Assembly: GCF_013299165.1 (NCBI RefSeq)
Contig: NZ_JAAFKD010000002.1
Coordinates: 62,001 to 126,000, forward strand
Source: Microcoleus sp. bin38.metabat.b11b12b14.051
Lineage (GTDB): Bacteria; Cyanobacteriota; Cyanobacteriia; Cyanobacteriales; Microcoleaceae
Direction of reading: 5' to 3'
Length of the DNA: 64,000 nucleotides
The position numbers and the translations under genes were made by a program. The notes beneath the pieces were generated by a model. The model was not told the origin of the DNA and made no database searches. It saw nothing but the letters and a program-made list of their open reading frames with translations. Shown here one piece after another: positions 35,775-45,301 of the stretch (within the stretch, counting starts at the first letter, position 1; each line of letters begins with the position of its first letter).

Positions 35775-35782
35775 GCACAACT

Positions 35783-35860
35783 CAGAAACCCGGTTTCTAC
35801 GAATTTTGTCAACAGGAACTAGAAATCTACGAAGAAACCGGGTTTCTGGCCTCCAGTTAA
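35783..35860. repeat. Facing agaaacccggtttct motifs
   Basis: agaaacccggtttct at 35785-35799 and its inverse agaaaccgggtttct at about 35840-35856 bracket a 40-bp core containing aggaactagaaatctacg. It is the best-preserved copy of this dispersed motif. Confidence 0.75.
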
Positions 35861-35881
35861 AAAAGAATGTACTCGATCGCA

Positions 35882-36016
35882 CTATTGAACATTCCCGCGA
35901 ACTTCATCTAAAAACCAGTTCCCTACTTCTGTGTTGTCCGTCTGGCGACTGCGGCGCAAACCTTCTTCTAACAAAGCAACTTTTAGTCCCGGCAAAACTT
36001 GAGATTGCCTGGGTAA
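35882..36016 (-). pseudogene. Possible gene remnant (C-terminal fragment)
   Basis: A minus-strand frame ends at 35882 with the natural-looking sequence LKVALLEEGLRRSRQTDNTE followed by VGNWFLDEVRGNVQ, and has no start codon before it merges with repeat DNA (ggctctgcctcc-type) at about 36016. It looks like the end of a real small protein, perhaps of the accessory gene pool. I cannot name the family. Confidence 0.35.
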
Positions 36017-36164
36017 GCAGATCAGGAGGCTCTGCCTCCAATTTTCCTAGTCACAAGCGCAATCGAGGCAGAGCAAGAGTGACATCTGTTCCCAGGCAGA
36101 GCCTGGAAGCCAGTTAGATTTAAGCAGTAAGGTACGCAGCGCGCACCTTACAAACCATTAACCT

Positions 36165-38873
36165 TTACTCTTCTGTCGCTTCCTCGGATGCCGCTTCTTC
36201 TGCCGATTCTTCACCCGCAGGTGGCACCAAAGCCACAGCTACGATCGAATCATCCTCATCCAAGCGCTGCACTCGCACGCCGGTTGCAGTGCGCGATTGC
36301 GTTGAAATTGCACTCACAGCCTGACGGATAATAATCCCTCGGTTGGTAATAATCATCAACTCATCGTCGTCATTGACAATTCGTAGTGCAGCTACCTCAT
36401 CTTTACCTTTTTTAGACTTGAATTTAGTAGCAGTCAATCCCTTGCCAGCCCGTCTTTGCAGGCGGAATTGAGAAACAGGAACTCGCTTACCGTAGCCGTT
36501 AGTTGTGATTACCAACACCGAAGGAACTTCGCTGCCAACTGTGGGAATTTCTTCGGCATCTTCGCCTTCAGTTTCCTCAGCTTCCACATCTACTTCTTCG
36601 TCTTCCAATTCCACATCTTCTGTTTCTAATTCGGCAATTTCTGCGCCTTCCAATTCCGAATCTTCAGTGTCTAACAGAGCAATATCTGTTCCTTCCAATT
36701 CCGCATCTTCAGTGTCAGCAATTTCGGCAACAATTGAACTCGGCAAGATGTCCATGCTGATCAACTCATCGGTCGATCGCAATTTCATTGATTTTACACC
36801 CCGCGTCGCCCTACCAACCGGGCGCAACTGCTCGTGATTTGTGCGGAAGTGAATCGCCATCCCTTGGCGCGTACCGATGATAATGCTATCACCAACTTTT
36901 GCTCTCCGCACCCAGCGCAATTGATCGCCTTCTTCTAGGGAAATCGCGATTAATCCGTTAGTGCGGATATTCGCAAAAGCTGAAAGTGCGGTTTTTTTGA
37001 TGTAACCGCTGCGAGTGAGCATCACCAAGTATTCTTCGCTGGTGAATTCTGTAACTGACACCATAGAAGTGATTTTTTCTTCTATGGGAATCGGCAGCAA
37101 TTGCACTACGGGAGTACCGCGAGCAGTCCGGGAACTGACAGGTATTTGATAAGCTTTGAGAGAGTAAACTACGCCCCTATCGCTGAAGAACAAAACGCTG
37201 TCGTGATCGCAACAAGAAAGGAAATGTTCTACTCCGTCATCTTCCTTCATTTTCGCGCCTGCTTTGCCGCGAGTAGCTCGACTTTGGGCCTCAAAAGTGC
37301 TGACCGGCATTCGCTTGATGTAGCCTTGCTCTGTGATCAGAATAATTGCTTGTTCGTTGGCAATTAAATCTCTTTCATCGATTTCTCCTTCGGCGTGTTC
37401 GATGATGCTGCGTCTGGGAGTGGCGATTTTAGTTTTAATTTCTACTGCTTCAACTTCGGCGATTTCTAAGATGCGTTCCCGGCGCGCTAAGATATCTTCT
37501 AAGTCGGCGATTTTAGTTCGCAGTTCTTCGTGTTCTTGCTGGATTTTTTGCGCTTCCAAGGCTGTCAAGCGCCGGAGCTGCATTTGCAGAATTGCGTCGG
37601 ATTGCTGTTCGGACAAACCGTAATTATCGATCAATTCTTGTTTGGCTGCTGCGGAGTCGGCAGCGGCGCGAATTAAATGAATAATTCCATCTAAGTTGTC
37701 GAGGGCAATTAATAAGCCTTGCAGCAGATGGTCGCGTTCTTCTGCTTTGCGGAGTTCGTATTGAGTCCGGCGAGTAATTGTCTCAATGCGGAAGTCTAGG
37801 AAGACATTGAGGAATTGCGAGAGCGTCAGTAGTTGGGGTTCCCCGTTTACTAGCGCTAACATATTGGCTCCAAAATTTGATTGGAGTGGTGTTTGTTTGT
37901 AGAGGTTGTTGAGGACAACGCGGGGATAGGCGTCGCGTTTGAGTTCGATCACGATCCGCATTCCGTCTCTGTCGCTTTCGTCGCGAATGTCGGAAATCCC
38001 ATCTAATCTTTTGTCGTTTACGAGTTCGGCAATTTTCTCAATTAGTGCTGCCTTGTTTGTTTGGTAAGGCAATTCCGTGATAATGATTGCTTCTTTGTCG
38101 GGGCGGCCGACGTGTTCGATCGTTTCAATGTTGGCGACTCCGCGCATGGTAATCGAGCCGCGCCCGGTGGTGTAAGCATCGCGAATGCCACCTTTGCCGA
38201 GAATTTGCCCGCCGGTGGGAAAGTCCGGGCCGGGGATGTACTGCATCAATTCCAGGTCAGTCATTCCTGGATTGTGGATGAGTGCTACCAAACCGTCAAT
38301 TATTTCGCCCAAGTTGTGTGGCGGAATGTTGGTTGCCATCCCTACGGCAATCCCGGAGGAACCGTTGAGCAAAATTTGGGGGATGCGTGCGGGGAGGACG
38401 AGGGGTTCTTGTTGGGAACCGTCGAAGTTGTCGCCGAAATCTACGGTTTCGCAGTCGATGTCGCGCAGCATTGAGTCGCTAGTCAGGGCTGTGAGGCGAC
38501 ATTCGGTGTACCGCATGGCAGCGGGCGGGTCGTTGTCAACGGAGCCGAAGTTGCCGTGGCCGTTGATCAGGCGTTCCCGCATGGAGAAATCTTGAGCCAT
38601 CCGCACCAGGGCGTCGTAAACCGCTGTATCTCCGTGCGGGTGATACTTGCCCAGCACCTCCCCGACGACGCGGGCGCATTTGCGGAATGGTCGATCGGGA
38701 GTCAAGCCCAATTCGTTCATGGCGTAGAGAATGCGTCGGTGAACGGGCTTGAGACCGTCCCTCGCATCTGGTAGCGCCCGACCGACAATTACGCTCATGG
38801 CGTATTCCAAGTACGATCGGGACATCTCACCACCCAGATCCGTCGGGATTATCCGCGACTCAGAGATACTCAT
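36165..38873 (-). CDS. gyrA: DNA gyrase subunit A
   Basis: A 902-residue subunit that cleaves and rejoins DNA in the gyrase complex. The N-terminal domain has [35 protein letters not shown] and the active-site tyrosine Y122 in AAMRYTE. Residue 83 is Thr, where E. coli has Ser. The C-terminal beta-pinwheel carries the GyrA-box-like QRRAGKG. Between two pinwheel blades lies an acidic insertion of about 60 residues (roughly 712-775) built from diverging [11 protein letters not shown]-type units, which makes the protein longer than the usual 820-870 residues. ATG 38873 gives the expected N terminus. Monocistronic. Confidence 0.97.
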   Translation of the reverse strand: MSISESRIIPTDLGGEMSRSYLEYAMSVIVGRALPDARDGLKPVHRRILYAMNELGLTPDRPFRKCARVVGEVLGKYHPHGDTAVYDALVRMAQDFSMRERLINGHGNFGSVDNDPPAAMRYTECRLTALTSDSMLRDIDCETVDFGDNFDGSQQEPLVLPARIPQILLNGSSGIAVGMATNIPPHNLGEIIDGLVALIHNPGMTDLELMQYIPGPDFPTGGQILGKGGIRDAYTTGRGSITMRGVANIETIEHVGRPDKEAIIITELPYQTNKAALIEKIAELVNDKRLDGISDIRDESDRDGMRIVIELKRDAYPRVVLNNLYKQTPLQSNFGANMLALVNGEPQLLTLSQFLNVFLDFRIETITRRTQYELRKAEERDHLLQGLLIALDNLDGIIHLIRAAADSAAAKQELIDNYGLSEQQSDAILQMQLRRLTALEAQKIQQEHEELRTKIADLEDILARRERILEIAEVEAVEIKTKIATPRRSIIEHAEGEIDERDLIANEQAIILITEQGYIKRMPVSTFEAQSRATRGKAGAKMKEDDGVEHFLSCCDHDSVLFFSDRGVVYSLKAYQIPVSSRTARGTPVVQLLPIPIEEKITSMVSVTEFTSEEYLVMLTRSGYIKKTALSAFANIRTNGLIAISLEEGDQLRWVRRAKVGDSIIIGTRQGMAIHFRTNHEQLRPVGRATRGVKSMKLRSTDELISMDILPSSIVAEIADTEDAELEGTDIALLDTEDSELEGAEIAELETEDVELEDEEVDVEAEETEGEDAEEIPTVGSEVPSVLVITTNGYGKRVPVSQFRLQRRAGKGLTATKFKSKKGKDEVAALRIVNDDDELMIITNRGIIIRQAVSAISTQSRTATGVRVQRLDEDDSIVAVALVPPAGEESAEEAASEEATEE

Positions 38874-39393
38874 AGGTTGAAAAACTCCGTTAAAACTTTA
38901 AATTTGACCGCTATAAATCCCAAAAATGCGATAAAATCGATTGGGATTCAGTAGAGCTGCCAAATATTGCAAATTACTCCTAAAATTATATCACAATTTG
39001 CCTTTGAATTGAGCGAAAATTCGCCGGAAAAATTGACCGACGGAACCAGGACAATTTGTGATTTGGCAGTTGGTGATTTAGTCATCAAGTGACCAAAGCT
39101 AGAAATGTTTTTTTATGCCGTCGGTTTTGCTGCTTGGGTGAGTTTTTTTGAGTTATATAAAAAATCGAAGGATCGTCAAGCACGCCAGCTTTAATGCCCG
39201 CTCTCCCCGCTCGCTTGTTTTTATAACCTCTGCGATCGGGCACAGCACGTATTAAAAAAAATGCTGTTTACAAAAATGAGATCCTCCCAGTTACAAGAGT
39301 GGCGCGATCGATTTTTAAATTTCACACAGCAGAATGGTGTCCAGAAGCAAATTGAAAATCTAAAATCTAAAATATTAACTCTAAAATCTGCCG
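38874..39393. other. Intergenic, gyrA upstream region
   Basis: It separates divergent gyrA and the deacetylase-like gene. AT-rich, with a short taaaatct heptamer run at 39356-39390 just before the downstream start. No gene, terminator or known motif seen. Confidence 0.5.
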
Positions 39394-40317
39394 ATGCTAC
39401 CCGTCATCTACTCCCCCGATTTCTTGCTGCACAAAACTGGAATGCTTCACCCCGAGCGACCAGAACGTTTGACGGCGATCGTCAATGCTCTAAAAGCTGC
39501 TCCCTGGGCCGATCGCCTTGAGTGGCAACTGCCCACTCCGGTAGCGCAGCGCGAACCAGAACTGTTGTCGGCGATCAAAAGAGTTCACGCGCCAAGATAC
39601 ATCAAAGAAGTCGAATATTTGGCCCATCGAGGAGGCGGCTACCTCGATGGCGACACGCCGATTTCTGCGGAAAGTTACGATGTAGCGCTGCTGGCGGCGA
39701 GTGCTTGGCTTGATGGGGTCGATCGAGTCCTAGCCAAAAATGCACCTGCTTTTGTGCTGGCCAGACCCCCGGGACACCACGCCGAAAACAACCGCGCCAT
39801 GGGTTTTTGCTTGTTTTCCAACGCTGCGATCGCGGCGAACTACGCCCTAGAACAGCCGGGAGTCAACCGCGTCGCCGTCCTCGACTGGGACGTGCACCAC
39901 GGTAACGGCACTCAATCTTTAGTGGAAAACAACCGACAAATTGCCTACTGTTCCCTGCACCAATCTCCGTGCTATCCGGGAACCGGAGATGCTGACGAAC
40001 ACGGCGCCTACAACAACGTGCTCAACATTCCCCTGTATCCGGGCGGTGGCATCGCTGAATACCTGAGCGCCTTTGAATCTCTTGTGGTGCCGTTTTTGTC
40101 AAACTTTGAACCGGATTTGTTGATTGTCAGCGCTGGTTACGACGCTACTGCGTCCGATCCGCTGGCGAGCATGAATCTGGCGCCGTCAGATTACGGTACT
40201 TTTACCGGATACTGCTTGCAAATTACTCGCCGCATCGTCTTTGGTTTGGAGGGGGGCTACGCGCTCCCAGAGTTGGCAGAGTCGGTGGTGGCTACTATTG
40301 ACCGCTGCCTCCATTAG
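39394..40317 (+). CDS. Histone-deacetylase-superfamily (AcuC-like) zinc hydrolase
   Basis: A 307-residue cytoplasmic amidohydrolase. The family signatures are all present: HPERPERL near residue 19, RPPGHHAE near 125 (His pair), DWDVHHGNGTQS near 168 (zinc ligands Asp and His), VSAGYDA near 247 (zinc-binding Asp) and LEGGYALPEL near 288. Bacterial members deacetylate acetylated lysine or polyamines, or act on acetoin metabolism; the substrate here is unknown. Monocistronic, with ATG 39394 at the family N terminus (MLPVIYSPDFLLH). Confidence 0.92.
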   Translation: MLPVIYSPDFLLHKTGMLHPERPERLTAIVNALKAAPWADRLEWQLPTPVAQREPELLSAIKRVHAPRYIKEVEYLAHRGGGYLDGDTPISAESYDVALLAASAWLDGVDRVLAKNAPAFVLARPPGHHAENNRAMGFCLFSNAAIAANYALEQPGVNRVAVLDWDVHHGNGTQSLVENNRQIAYCSLHQSPCYPGTGDADEHGAYNNVLNIPLYPGGGIAEYLSAFESLVVPFLSNFEPDLLIVSAGYDATASDPLASMNLAPSDYGTFTGYCLQITRRIVFGLEGGYALPELAESVVATIDRCLH

Positions 40318-40656
40318 CCATGAAAGTTGGCAGAATCGTCAGGAACAGAAGCCGTTAGAAGCGGATTGAGGGCTGTTGCGGGCGATCGACTTTTATCAGA
40401 AAAGCCGATCGGGCGATCGGCCCTCTTCCTTGTTCGCTCTGACTTCTGACTTCTGACTTCCGACCTGAGTGACAATCATCACAAATCTCAAAGATCCGAG
40501 TCACTCGACATCAAAGTATCCGTCACAGATCCTTAGCTCAAAAATCACACACTGTCAATGTTTTCGATCGCTTAAACAGTCACTCGCAGGCAGCATACTA
40601 GAATTACAATCAGCCTGTTAAATTTTTATCTATCTCAATCAATTAGGAGGTTTATC
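40318..40656. other. Intergenic with heptamer and hairpin
   Basis: A hairpin agccgatcgggcgatcggccc lies at about 40402-40424 and a short (ttctgac)n period-7 run at 40438-40463. The promoter of the 62-residue gene must lie in 40470-40640; the gene has a strong ribosome-binding site (taggagg) at 40644-40651. Confidence 0.5.
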
Positions 40657-40845
40657 ATGTCAGTATCCCACATGACACTCGAAGAGTTATTCGGTCAAGT
40701 GATGTTTTCCAGCGTCGTGACCCGCCACGACCGCAGACAGCTTAGAGCCGCACTTTTAGAAAGAACGCTGAATGAAGATGAGTATGCCATCATCAACCGA
40801 CTGCTGTACAACGTGCGCCGCGGTTGGGTAAAAATTGTTGATTAA
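40657..40845 (+). CDS. Small conserved cyanobacterial protein
   Basis: A 62-residue basic, all-helical protein starting 7 bases after a near-perfect aggagg site. Sequence highlights are MTLEELFGQVMFSSVVTRHD, RRQLRAALLERTLNEDEYAI and INRLLYNVRRGWVKIVD. It has no cysteines or membrane segment. I recall closely similar short proteins of unknown function in many filamentous cyanobacteria, often strongly expressed, but cannot name it. Monocistronic. Confidence 0.8.
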   Translation: MSVSHMTLEELFGQVMFSSVVTRHDRRQLRAALLERTLNEDEYAIINRLLYNVRRGWVKIVD

Positions 40846-41448
40846 AGAAGCTCCAGCCCGCTGCCGACAGGCAGTTAATACCGTTGAGGATTGGAGATTG
40901 ACGTTCAATAAGTAAGTGTGAATGACTCAAGACGATCGGCGTTGAGAACGCACACCACCAGTTGCATTGTTTTTGGAACTGGTTAAAAGTAGAACTTGCC
41001 ACTTCGGGAAGTTTTTTGTGTTTCATGCTTGACCCGACTGTTGAGGTGTTTGACAGTGCTACTAATGATTTAAATCGCGAGAAACATCAGCCTATAGGTA
41101 GAGATAATTATAAAATAACAGGTTTCGGGTGCATCTCTACTTGTTGAAAAAAATGTGAGTTTTGAGTTGCTAACCGCAAAGTTATAGTCAACTCAAAACT
41201 CATAATTTTGGGGAGGTGAAATCAGAGTTTAGAGATTGGGAAAAACTGAGGGCGATCGTCCAAAAAAAGCGATCGAGAGTTGAAAGTTGTGTCAGCACAC
41301 ACCGAAAGTCGCTCGCTACAAGCCGTTTGCCGCGATCGCCATCGTGGTACCACCGAAAGCACAGCGAGTCGCAGAGGTCGATCGCGCGATCGGGCAAATT
41401 GAACCCAGAAGTGTCAAAATATTAACAACCAGTTCACCCCAAAAATAT
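40846..41448. other. Intergenic before ABC ATPase
   Basis: A hairpin tgagttttgagtt / aactcaaaactca spans 41156-41202. HIP1 sites are dense (41252-41400). The reading frame of the ATPase is open to 41287, but its codon content there is atypical. No gene could be supported. Confidence 0.5.
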
Positions 41449-42471
41449 ATGGCTCCCGCCGTTTTAATTGAAAATCTTCAGAAACGCTACGGCAATGTAG
41501 AAGCCGTTAAAGATGTTTCCTTCAAAGTAGAACCGGGGGAAATATTTGGTTTGCTAGGCCCCAACGGTGCAGGCAAAACCACAACCCTGCGGGTACTTTG
41601 TACGTTGAGCGCTCCCGATAGCGGACGTATTGAAGTATCCGGCATTTCTGCTGTGAGCCAGCCGAGAATGGCCAGACAGAAACTCGGCTACGTGGCCCAA
41701 GAAGTCGCGCTCGATAAGGTGCTGACAGGGCGCGAACTCCTGCAACTGCAAGCCGCGCTTTACCATTTGCCGCGCCCTACGATTAAAGGACGGATTGACA
41801 AAATGGTGCAACTCCTAGGTTTGGAGGAGTGGGAAAATAAAAAAACAGGCACCTATTCAGGGGGTATTCGCAAGCGCCTCGACTTAGCAGCAGGATTGCT
41901 GCACCAGCCTGATGTTTTGGTATTAGACGAACCGACAGTCGGACTCGATATTGAAAGTCGGGTAGTGGTGTGGGATTTCCTGCGCCGCTTGCGGGAAGAA
42001 GGGACTACGGTGTTGATCACCAGCCACTATCTCGAAGAAGTAGATGCTTTGGCCGATCGCGTGGCGATTATTGACAAGGGTACAGTAATTGCAGAGGGGA
42101 CGCCGGAGGAGTTGAAAAATCGGGTTGGGGGCGATCGGGTGACTCTGCGGATTCGGGAGTTTTCGCCGATCGAAGAAGCCCAAAAAGCCCAAGCTTTAAT
42201 GCAATCTCTGCCTTTCGTGCAAGAAGTAATTATCAACAGCGCCCAAGGCAATTCTCTCAATTTGGTGGTGGGCGCACAAAGCGACGCCTTGGTGACGATT
42301 CAGCAAGCCTTGAAAGATGCGGGACTTCCTACTTTTGGGATTGCTCAATCTCGCCCGAGTTTGGACGACGTTTATTTGGCTGCTACGGGCAAAACTTTGT
42401 TGGATGCGGAGTTGGCTGCTGCGAGCAACCGCGATTTAAAAGCGGAACAAAAACAGGCTATGCGGTCTTAA
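41449..42471 (+). CDS. ABC transporter ATP-binding protein (DrrA/CcmA-like)
   Basis: About 340 residues from ATG 41449 (MAPAVLIENLQKRYGNVEAV), chosen because the nucleotide-binding domain starts there; the frame stays open upstream. Walker A GPNGAGKTTT, Q-loop VAQE, signature YSGGIRKR, Walker B VLVLDEPTVGLD and switch His in ITSHYLEEVD are intact. The C-terminal extension (DRVTLRIREF... and SLDDVYLAATGKTL) is typical of DrrA-like drug or polysaccharide/Gliding-type exporters. The matching ABC2 permease would be expected next but is not found here, so it must be encoded elsewhere. Confidence 0.92.
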   Translation: MAPAVLIENLQKRYGNVEAVKDVSFKVEPGEIFGLLGPNGAGKTTTLRVLCTLSAPDSGRIEVSGISAVSQPRMARQKLGYVAQEVALDKVLTGRELLQLQAALYHLPRPTIKGRIDKMVQLLGLEEWENKKTGTYSGGIRKRLDLAAGLLHQPDVLVLDEPTVGLDIESRVVVWDFLRRLREEGTTVLITSHYLEEVDALADRVAIIDKGTVIAEGTPEELKNRVGGDRVTLRIREFSPIEEAQKAQALMQSLPFVQEVIINSAQGNSLNLVVGAQSDALVTIQQALKDAGLPTFGIAQSRPSLDDVYLAATGKTLLDAELAAASNRDLKAEQKQAMRS

Positions 42472-42841
42472 ACTATACTAATTGCTGAAAGTATAGCAGT
42501 TCTCAGAAAGATGAGGTATTGACTAATTAATCCGTCAATCCCTCAATCCCCCAATCCCCCAATCTAAAATCTAAAATCTAAAATCAGAAACTGTACCTCA
42601 CCACGCTTGAGACTCGGCTATAACACCTGTAGGGACAGGGCCAGAAAGGCTTGTCCCTCTGGGTTTCCGGTGCAATCGAGATCGGACTCCTAGGATTTTC
42701 CCTTAGAGAATTGCCGATCGGATCACGTGCGATCTCGATTACCATAACAAAACGGTTTGTAGTTCTTCCTTCTTCCTTCTACTTATAAGTAGGAATTTTT
42801 AACTAAATTCGCGCTAAGCTGAGAATTAAAATATACTTGCC
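42472..42841. other. Intergenic with degraded repeats
   Basis: It contains a (ctaaaat)n period-7 run at 42553-42577, a degraded gtagggacagggcc repeat at 42628-42660 (related to 18050-18082) and a gatcggactcc/ggattttcc segment. No gene was found. Confidence 0.55.
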
Positions 42842-42850
42842 CTGCCATTT

Positions 42851-43282
42851 ATGAAATTTCGAGCTATCAGCCTTTTTTTTGCTACTTGCGCGATCGGAAT
42901 TTTTAGTTTGGTATTCACTCCACCTGCTTGGGCCCTGACGCAGATTAAACTTTCCGACCTTTCTTATCGCGAATGTCCGGCCGAAATGGCAGAAGGAACA
43001 GTCACCAGCGGCAGTTCTATGGAAGCTAACTGCTTTTTGATTACAGGGAAAGCTGAAAATAGCACCGGCAAACCTGTTGTTAATGCTGATATTTTCGGTC
43101 GTATTTATGATGCAGATGAAAATCCGGTGATGCAAAACCGCACTCGCTTGGGTTCTATCGAAGAAGTCCCTCCCGGAGTTAGCGATTTTCAGCTCAGAAT
43201 TTCCGTCGCCGCCAACCAACGAACTCCTTTGAAGCTCAAGCAATTTAAAGCTACAGGTTTTACTGGCGTGGTTCGCCGCTAA
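42851..43282 (+). CDS. Periplasmic protein with FxLYD-like beta domain
   Basis: A 143-residue protein with a signal peptide (MKFRAISLFFATCAIGIFSL) and likely cleavage after AWA-L near residue 28. The mature part has two cysteines (YRECPA and EANCFL), then a beta-sandwich stretch (ITGKAENSTGKPVVNADIFG, RIYDADENPV, and FQLRISVAANQ) that resembles FxLYD-type domains. Conserved in cyanobacteria as far as I can recall; function unknown. Terminator-like hairpin follows at 43353-43380. Confidence 0.75.
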   Translation: MKFRAISLFFATCAIGIFSLVFTPPAWALTQIKLSDLSYRECPAEMAEGTVTSGSSMEANCFLITGKAENSTGKPVVNADIFGRIYDADENPVMQNRTRLGSIEEVPPGVSDFQLRISVAANQRTPLKLKQFKATGFTGVVRR

Positions 43283-43352
43283 GGAAACAGTCTGAGATTT
43301 GAAATTTTAGGTGGTTGAGTTGCTGTGAATTTCTCAACTCTCATCTACGACA

Positions 43353-43380
43353 AACTCCCCGGCAAAAAAGCCGGGGAGTT
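43353..43380. terminator. GC-rich hairpin between convergent genes
   Basis: Arms aactccccggc and gccggggagtt with an A6 loop lie between the periplasmic-protein gene (+) and the YggT gene (-). Possibly bidirectional; no long U-tract. Confidence 0.6.
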
Positions 43381-43468
43381 CGTGTAAAAATATCAAATCT
43401 CAAATTTAGTGGCCGGCAATATCTGCCAGCAGTTGAGGCTAGATGCTGAAAAAATTAAGCTTTTTTAA

Positions 43469-43756
43469 CTAAAAAGCGGTTTGCAAGTTACCCAAAAGAC
43501 CGATCAGAAATTCCGAGCCAAACTGAAGTACAAAAAACGCAATCAGTGGAGAAAAGTCAATCCCTCCTAAGGGGGGGATAATTGAGCGAAAAAGATTCAG
43601 GTAAGGATCTGTTAACTGAGTCAAAATCGAAAACGGAGGCTCGTACAAATTGATGTTGGGGAACCAAGTTAACAGTACCCTAATAATCATCAGCACTAGA
43701 TAGATTTGCAGAAATGTCGCTAGCGTGTTTGCCAAAAGGCCTATTGAATAACTCAT
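43469..43756 (-). CDS. YggT family membrane protein (Ycf19-like)
   Basis: A 95-residue protein with two membrane segments (LANTLATFLQIYLVLMIIRV and FSPLIAFFVLQFGSEFLIGL) separated by the family signature FPNINLYEPPFSILTQLTDP YLNLFR (written in two parts) and IPPLGGIDFSP. YggT/Ycf19 proteins sit in the thylakoid or plasma membrane; the plastid homologues act in nucleoid placement or cytochrome b6f assembly, but the role of this copy is not known. Start ATG 43756 gives the family N terminus. Confidence 0.93.
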   Translation of the reverse strand: MSYSIGLLANTLATFLQIYLVLMIIRVLLTWFPNINLYEPPFSILTQLTDPYLNLFRSIIPPLGGIDFSPLIAFFVLQFGSEFLIGLLGNLQTAF

Positions 43757-43970
43757 AAATTTTGGTGATCGTTTGAGTAAAGTTTACAGACTCTTTAGCT
43801 TTAAGTTTAGCATAGCTGCGGGAGGGGGAGAGGGGGAGCATTGGGAGCATCCTCTGGAGTTTACGTTTTTTAGAAGTGCGAGTTCGCTGCGCGATCTGGG
43901 GCTGGCACTTTGGTGTGAAAGTCGATCGCCCGCATCCATCTACCAAGCTAATCTACAATCTTAAATGGAT

Positions 43971-44294
43971 TCAGGAATCTTCGCCGATCGCACGATCGCT
44001 GCTGTGGGCCTGCGCGTTACCGTTTACGTCACCCAGTTGCAGCCGCACCTCATCAATCGCCTGATTTAGCTGGGCAATTTTATCTTCCAAACTCAGTCTT
44101 GCTACTTCCATCCCTTCGGCTTCGAGTTGGGTGGCTTTTCTCTGGCGCATCTTTCTGGCTTTGGCATCTGAAGGTTCGCTAAGTAAAGCTTCAGCAGCGC
44201 GCCGCGACAGCACCGCACCCAAAACTGCACCCACCAATCCCCCAACTGCGGCTCCCGCAATAAATCCGCCTGTAAAACCCTCTCGATTGCTCAT
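43971..44294 (-). CDS. Small membrane-associated glycine-zipper protein
   Basis: A 107-residue protein. Residues 8-30 form a glycine-zipper hydrophobic segment (GFIAGAAVGGLVGAVLGAVL), followed by a charged helical region with coiled-coil character (LSLEDKIAQLNQAIDEVRLQ). The layout resembles YtxH-like or gas-vesicle-associated small proteins, but I cannot assign it. It shares orientation with YggT, separated by about 200 bp. Confidence 0.7.
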   Translation of the reverse strand: MSNREGFTGGFIAGAAVGGLVGAVLGAVLSRRAAEALLSEPSDAKARKMRQRKATQLEAEGMEVARLSLEDKIAQLNQAIDEVRLQLGDVNGNAQAHSSDRAIGEDS

Positions 44295-44365
44295 GGCTCA
44301 ACTCAACTGCACGATATTTCCTAGATTTGTCTATTTTGACACTCTCTGGAGCGATCGACCTGGAT

Positions 44366-44398
44366 CGGATTTTAGATTTTAGATTTTAGATTTTAGAT
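44366..44398. repeat. Heptanucleotide repeat (attttag)n
   Basis: About 4.5 period-7 units between the glycine-zipper and YkgJ genes. A second run of the same unit is at 44832-44862, immediately upstream of the YkgJ start. Confidence 0.85.
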
Positions 44399-44458
44399 TG
44401 ATCTACCGCTCCAACAATGCGCTTCCCAAACACAAAGCCCACAGGTGCATCAAGTCGG

Positions 44459-44827
44459 TTAGTTGTCGGGTAAGGCGATAATTCCGACTTCAGAGTGGAA
44501 GCGAATCATCTCCAAAGATCGATCGCCATACATATCTTCAATGTGCTCCAAACAGCAGTCGATCGCAAAATCGTTCAACTCCGTCGGCCGGGTCCCGTAC
44601 ATATCCTGAAACACTTCCTCGTCTACCCGACAAAAGCGCGGGCGATCGGCATAAATTCCGCATTCCCTCGTTTTTTTGTCAAAGTTTATACACCAACCGT
44701 CATCTCCCACTAAGGTCAAGTAGAGAGCTAATTCGTCTGTAGATAAATACTCGTCTAAGTCAGGGCGTTCTGTTGGGTCTAGGTAACAACAAGCACCGCA
44801 CTGCTTTACGCAACGCCAAGTAGCCAT
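44459..44827 (-). CDS. YkgJ-family cysteine-cluster protein
   Basis: A 122-residue soluble protein with the family pattern C-x3-C-x2-CC at residues 6-14 (CVKQCGACC), then CINFD, CGIYADRPRFC and a later Cys. This Fe-S/zinc-cluster family (UPF0153) is of unknown biochemical role; some members affect flagellin methylation in other bacteria, with no support for that here. Start ATG 44827 matches the family. Monocistronic, with heptamers on both sides. Confidence 0.9.
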   Translation of the reverse strand: MATWRCVKQCGACCYLDPTERPDLDEYLSTDELALYLTLVGDDGWCINFDKKTRECGIYADRPRFCRVDEEVFQDMYGTRPTELNDFAIDCCLEHIEDMYGDRSLEMIRFHSEVGIIALPDN

Positions 44828-45003
44828 AATTCGATTTTAGATTTTAGATTTTAGATTTTAGATTTGGAGCATGATCTCGAAAATGCCCAACTTTAAGAGA
44901 TTAAAGCCTTTCAAGTATACCAAGTGCCAGCGACGCAGATGGTAAATTGAAGCCTCGGTAGACAGTCGCGGATAATGTTGATATGTATAGATAACCGCGC
45001 GAT

Positions 45004-45267
45004 ATGGCTACCAAGCGACCAAGAACTACCATCAGCTTTGACTTTGACGAGTACAAGGAGTTAAAAATTTGGGCTGATTCTGAATTTCGTTCTATTCCTC
45101 AACTGGTTCTTGTCTTGGTCAAGAAAGCCTTGATAGAGAGAAATAAACGATCGTCAGCTCAAGTCAGCACACCTCCGAGTGAACCTGATAGCTCCAAACT
45201 CACAGAAACCCAACCTCCGCCAACTACCAAAGCTAAGCGGGGTAAGGAAAGTAACGAAGCTGGCTAA
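45004..45267 (+). CDS. Ribbon-helix-helix-like small protein
   Basis: An 87-residue protein. The N-terminal part RTTISFDFDEYKELKIWADS followed by IPQLVLVLVKKALIER fits a beta-helix-helix (MetJ/Arc-type) DNA-binding fold. The tail is a disordered Ser/Pro/Lys stretch. It lies 34 bp upstream of the Uma2-type gene on the same strand, so the two may form a regulator/nuclease pair. An antitoxin role is possible but unproved. Confidence 0.7.
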   Translation: MATKRPRTTISFDFDEYKELKIWADSEFRSIPQLVLVLVKKALIERNKRSSAQVSTPPSEPDSSKLTETQPPPTTKAKRGKESNEAG

Positions 45268-45301
45268 TGTCTATGATATCTAGCAAAGGAGGAACAACAC
45301 C

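Noticed and set aside
35518-36117. Plus-strand 199-residue protein
   Set aside because: The frame crosses a complete MITE and several dispersed repeats; composition is random.
39261-39521. 86-residue ORF upstream of the deacetylase-like gene
   Set aside because: It overlaps the well-supported gene start in another frame and includes a heptamer repeat.
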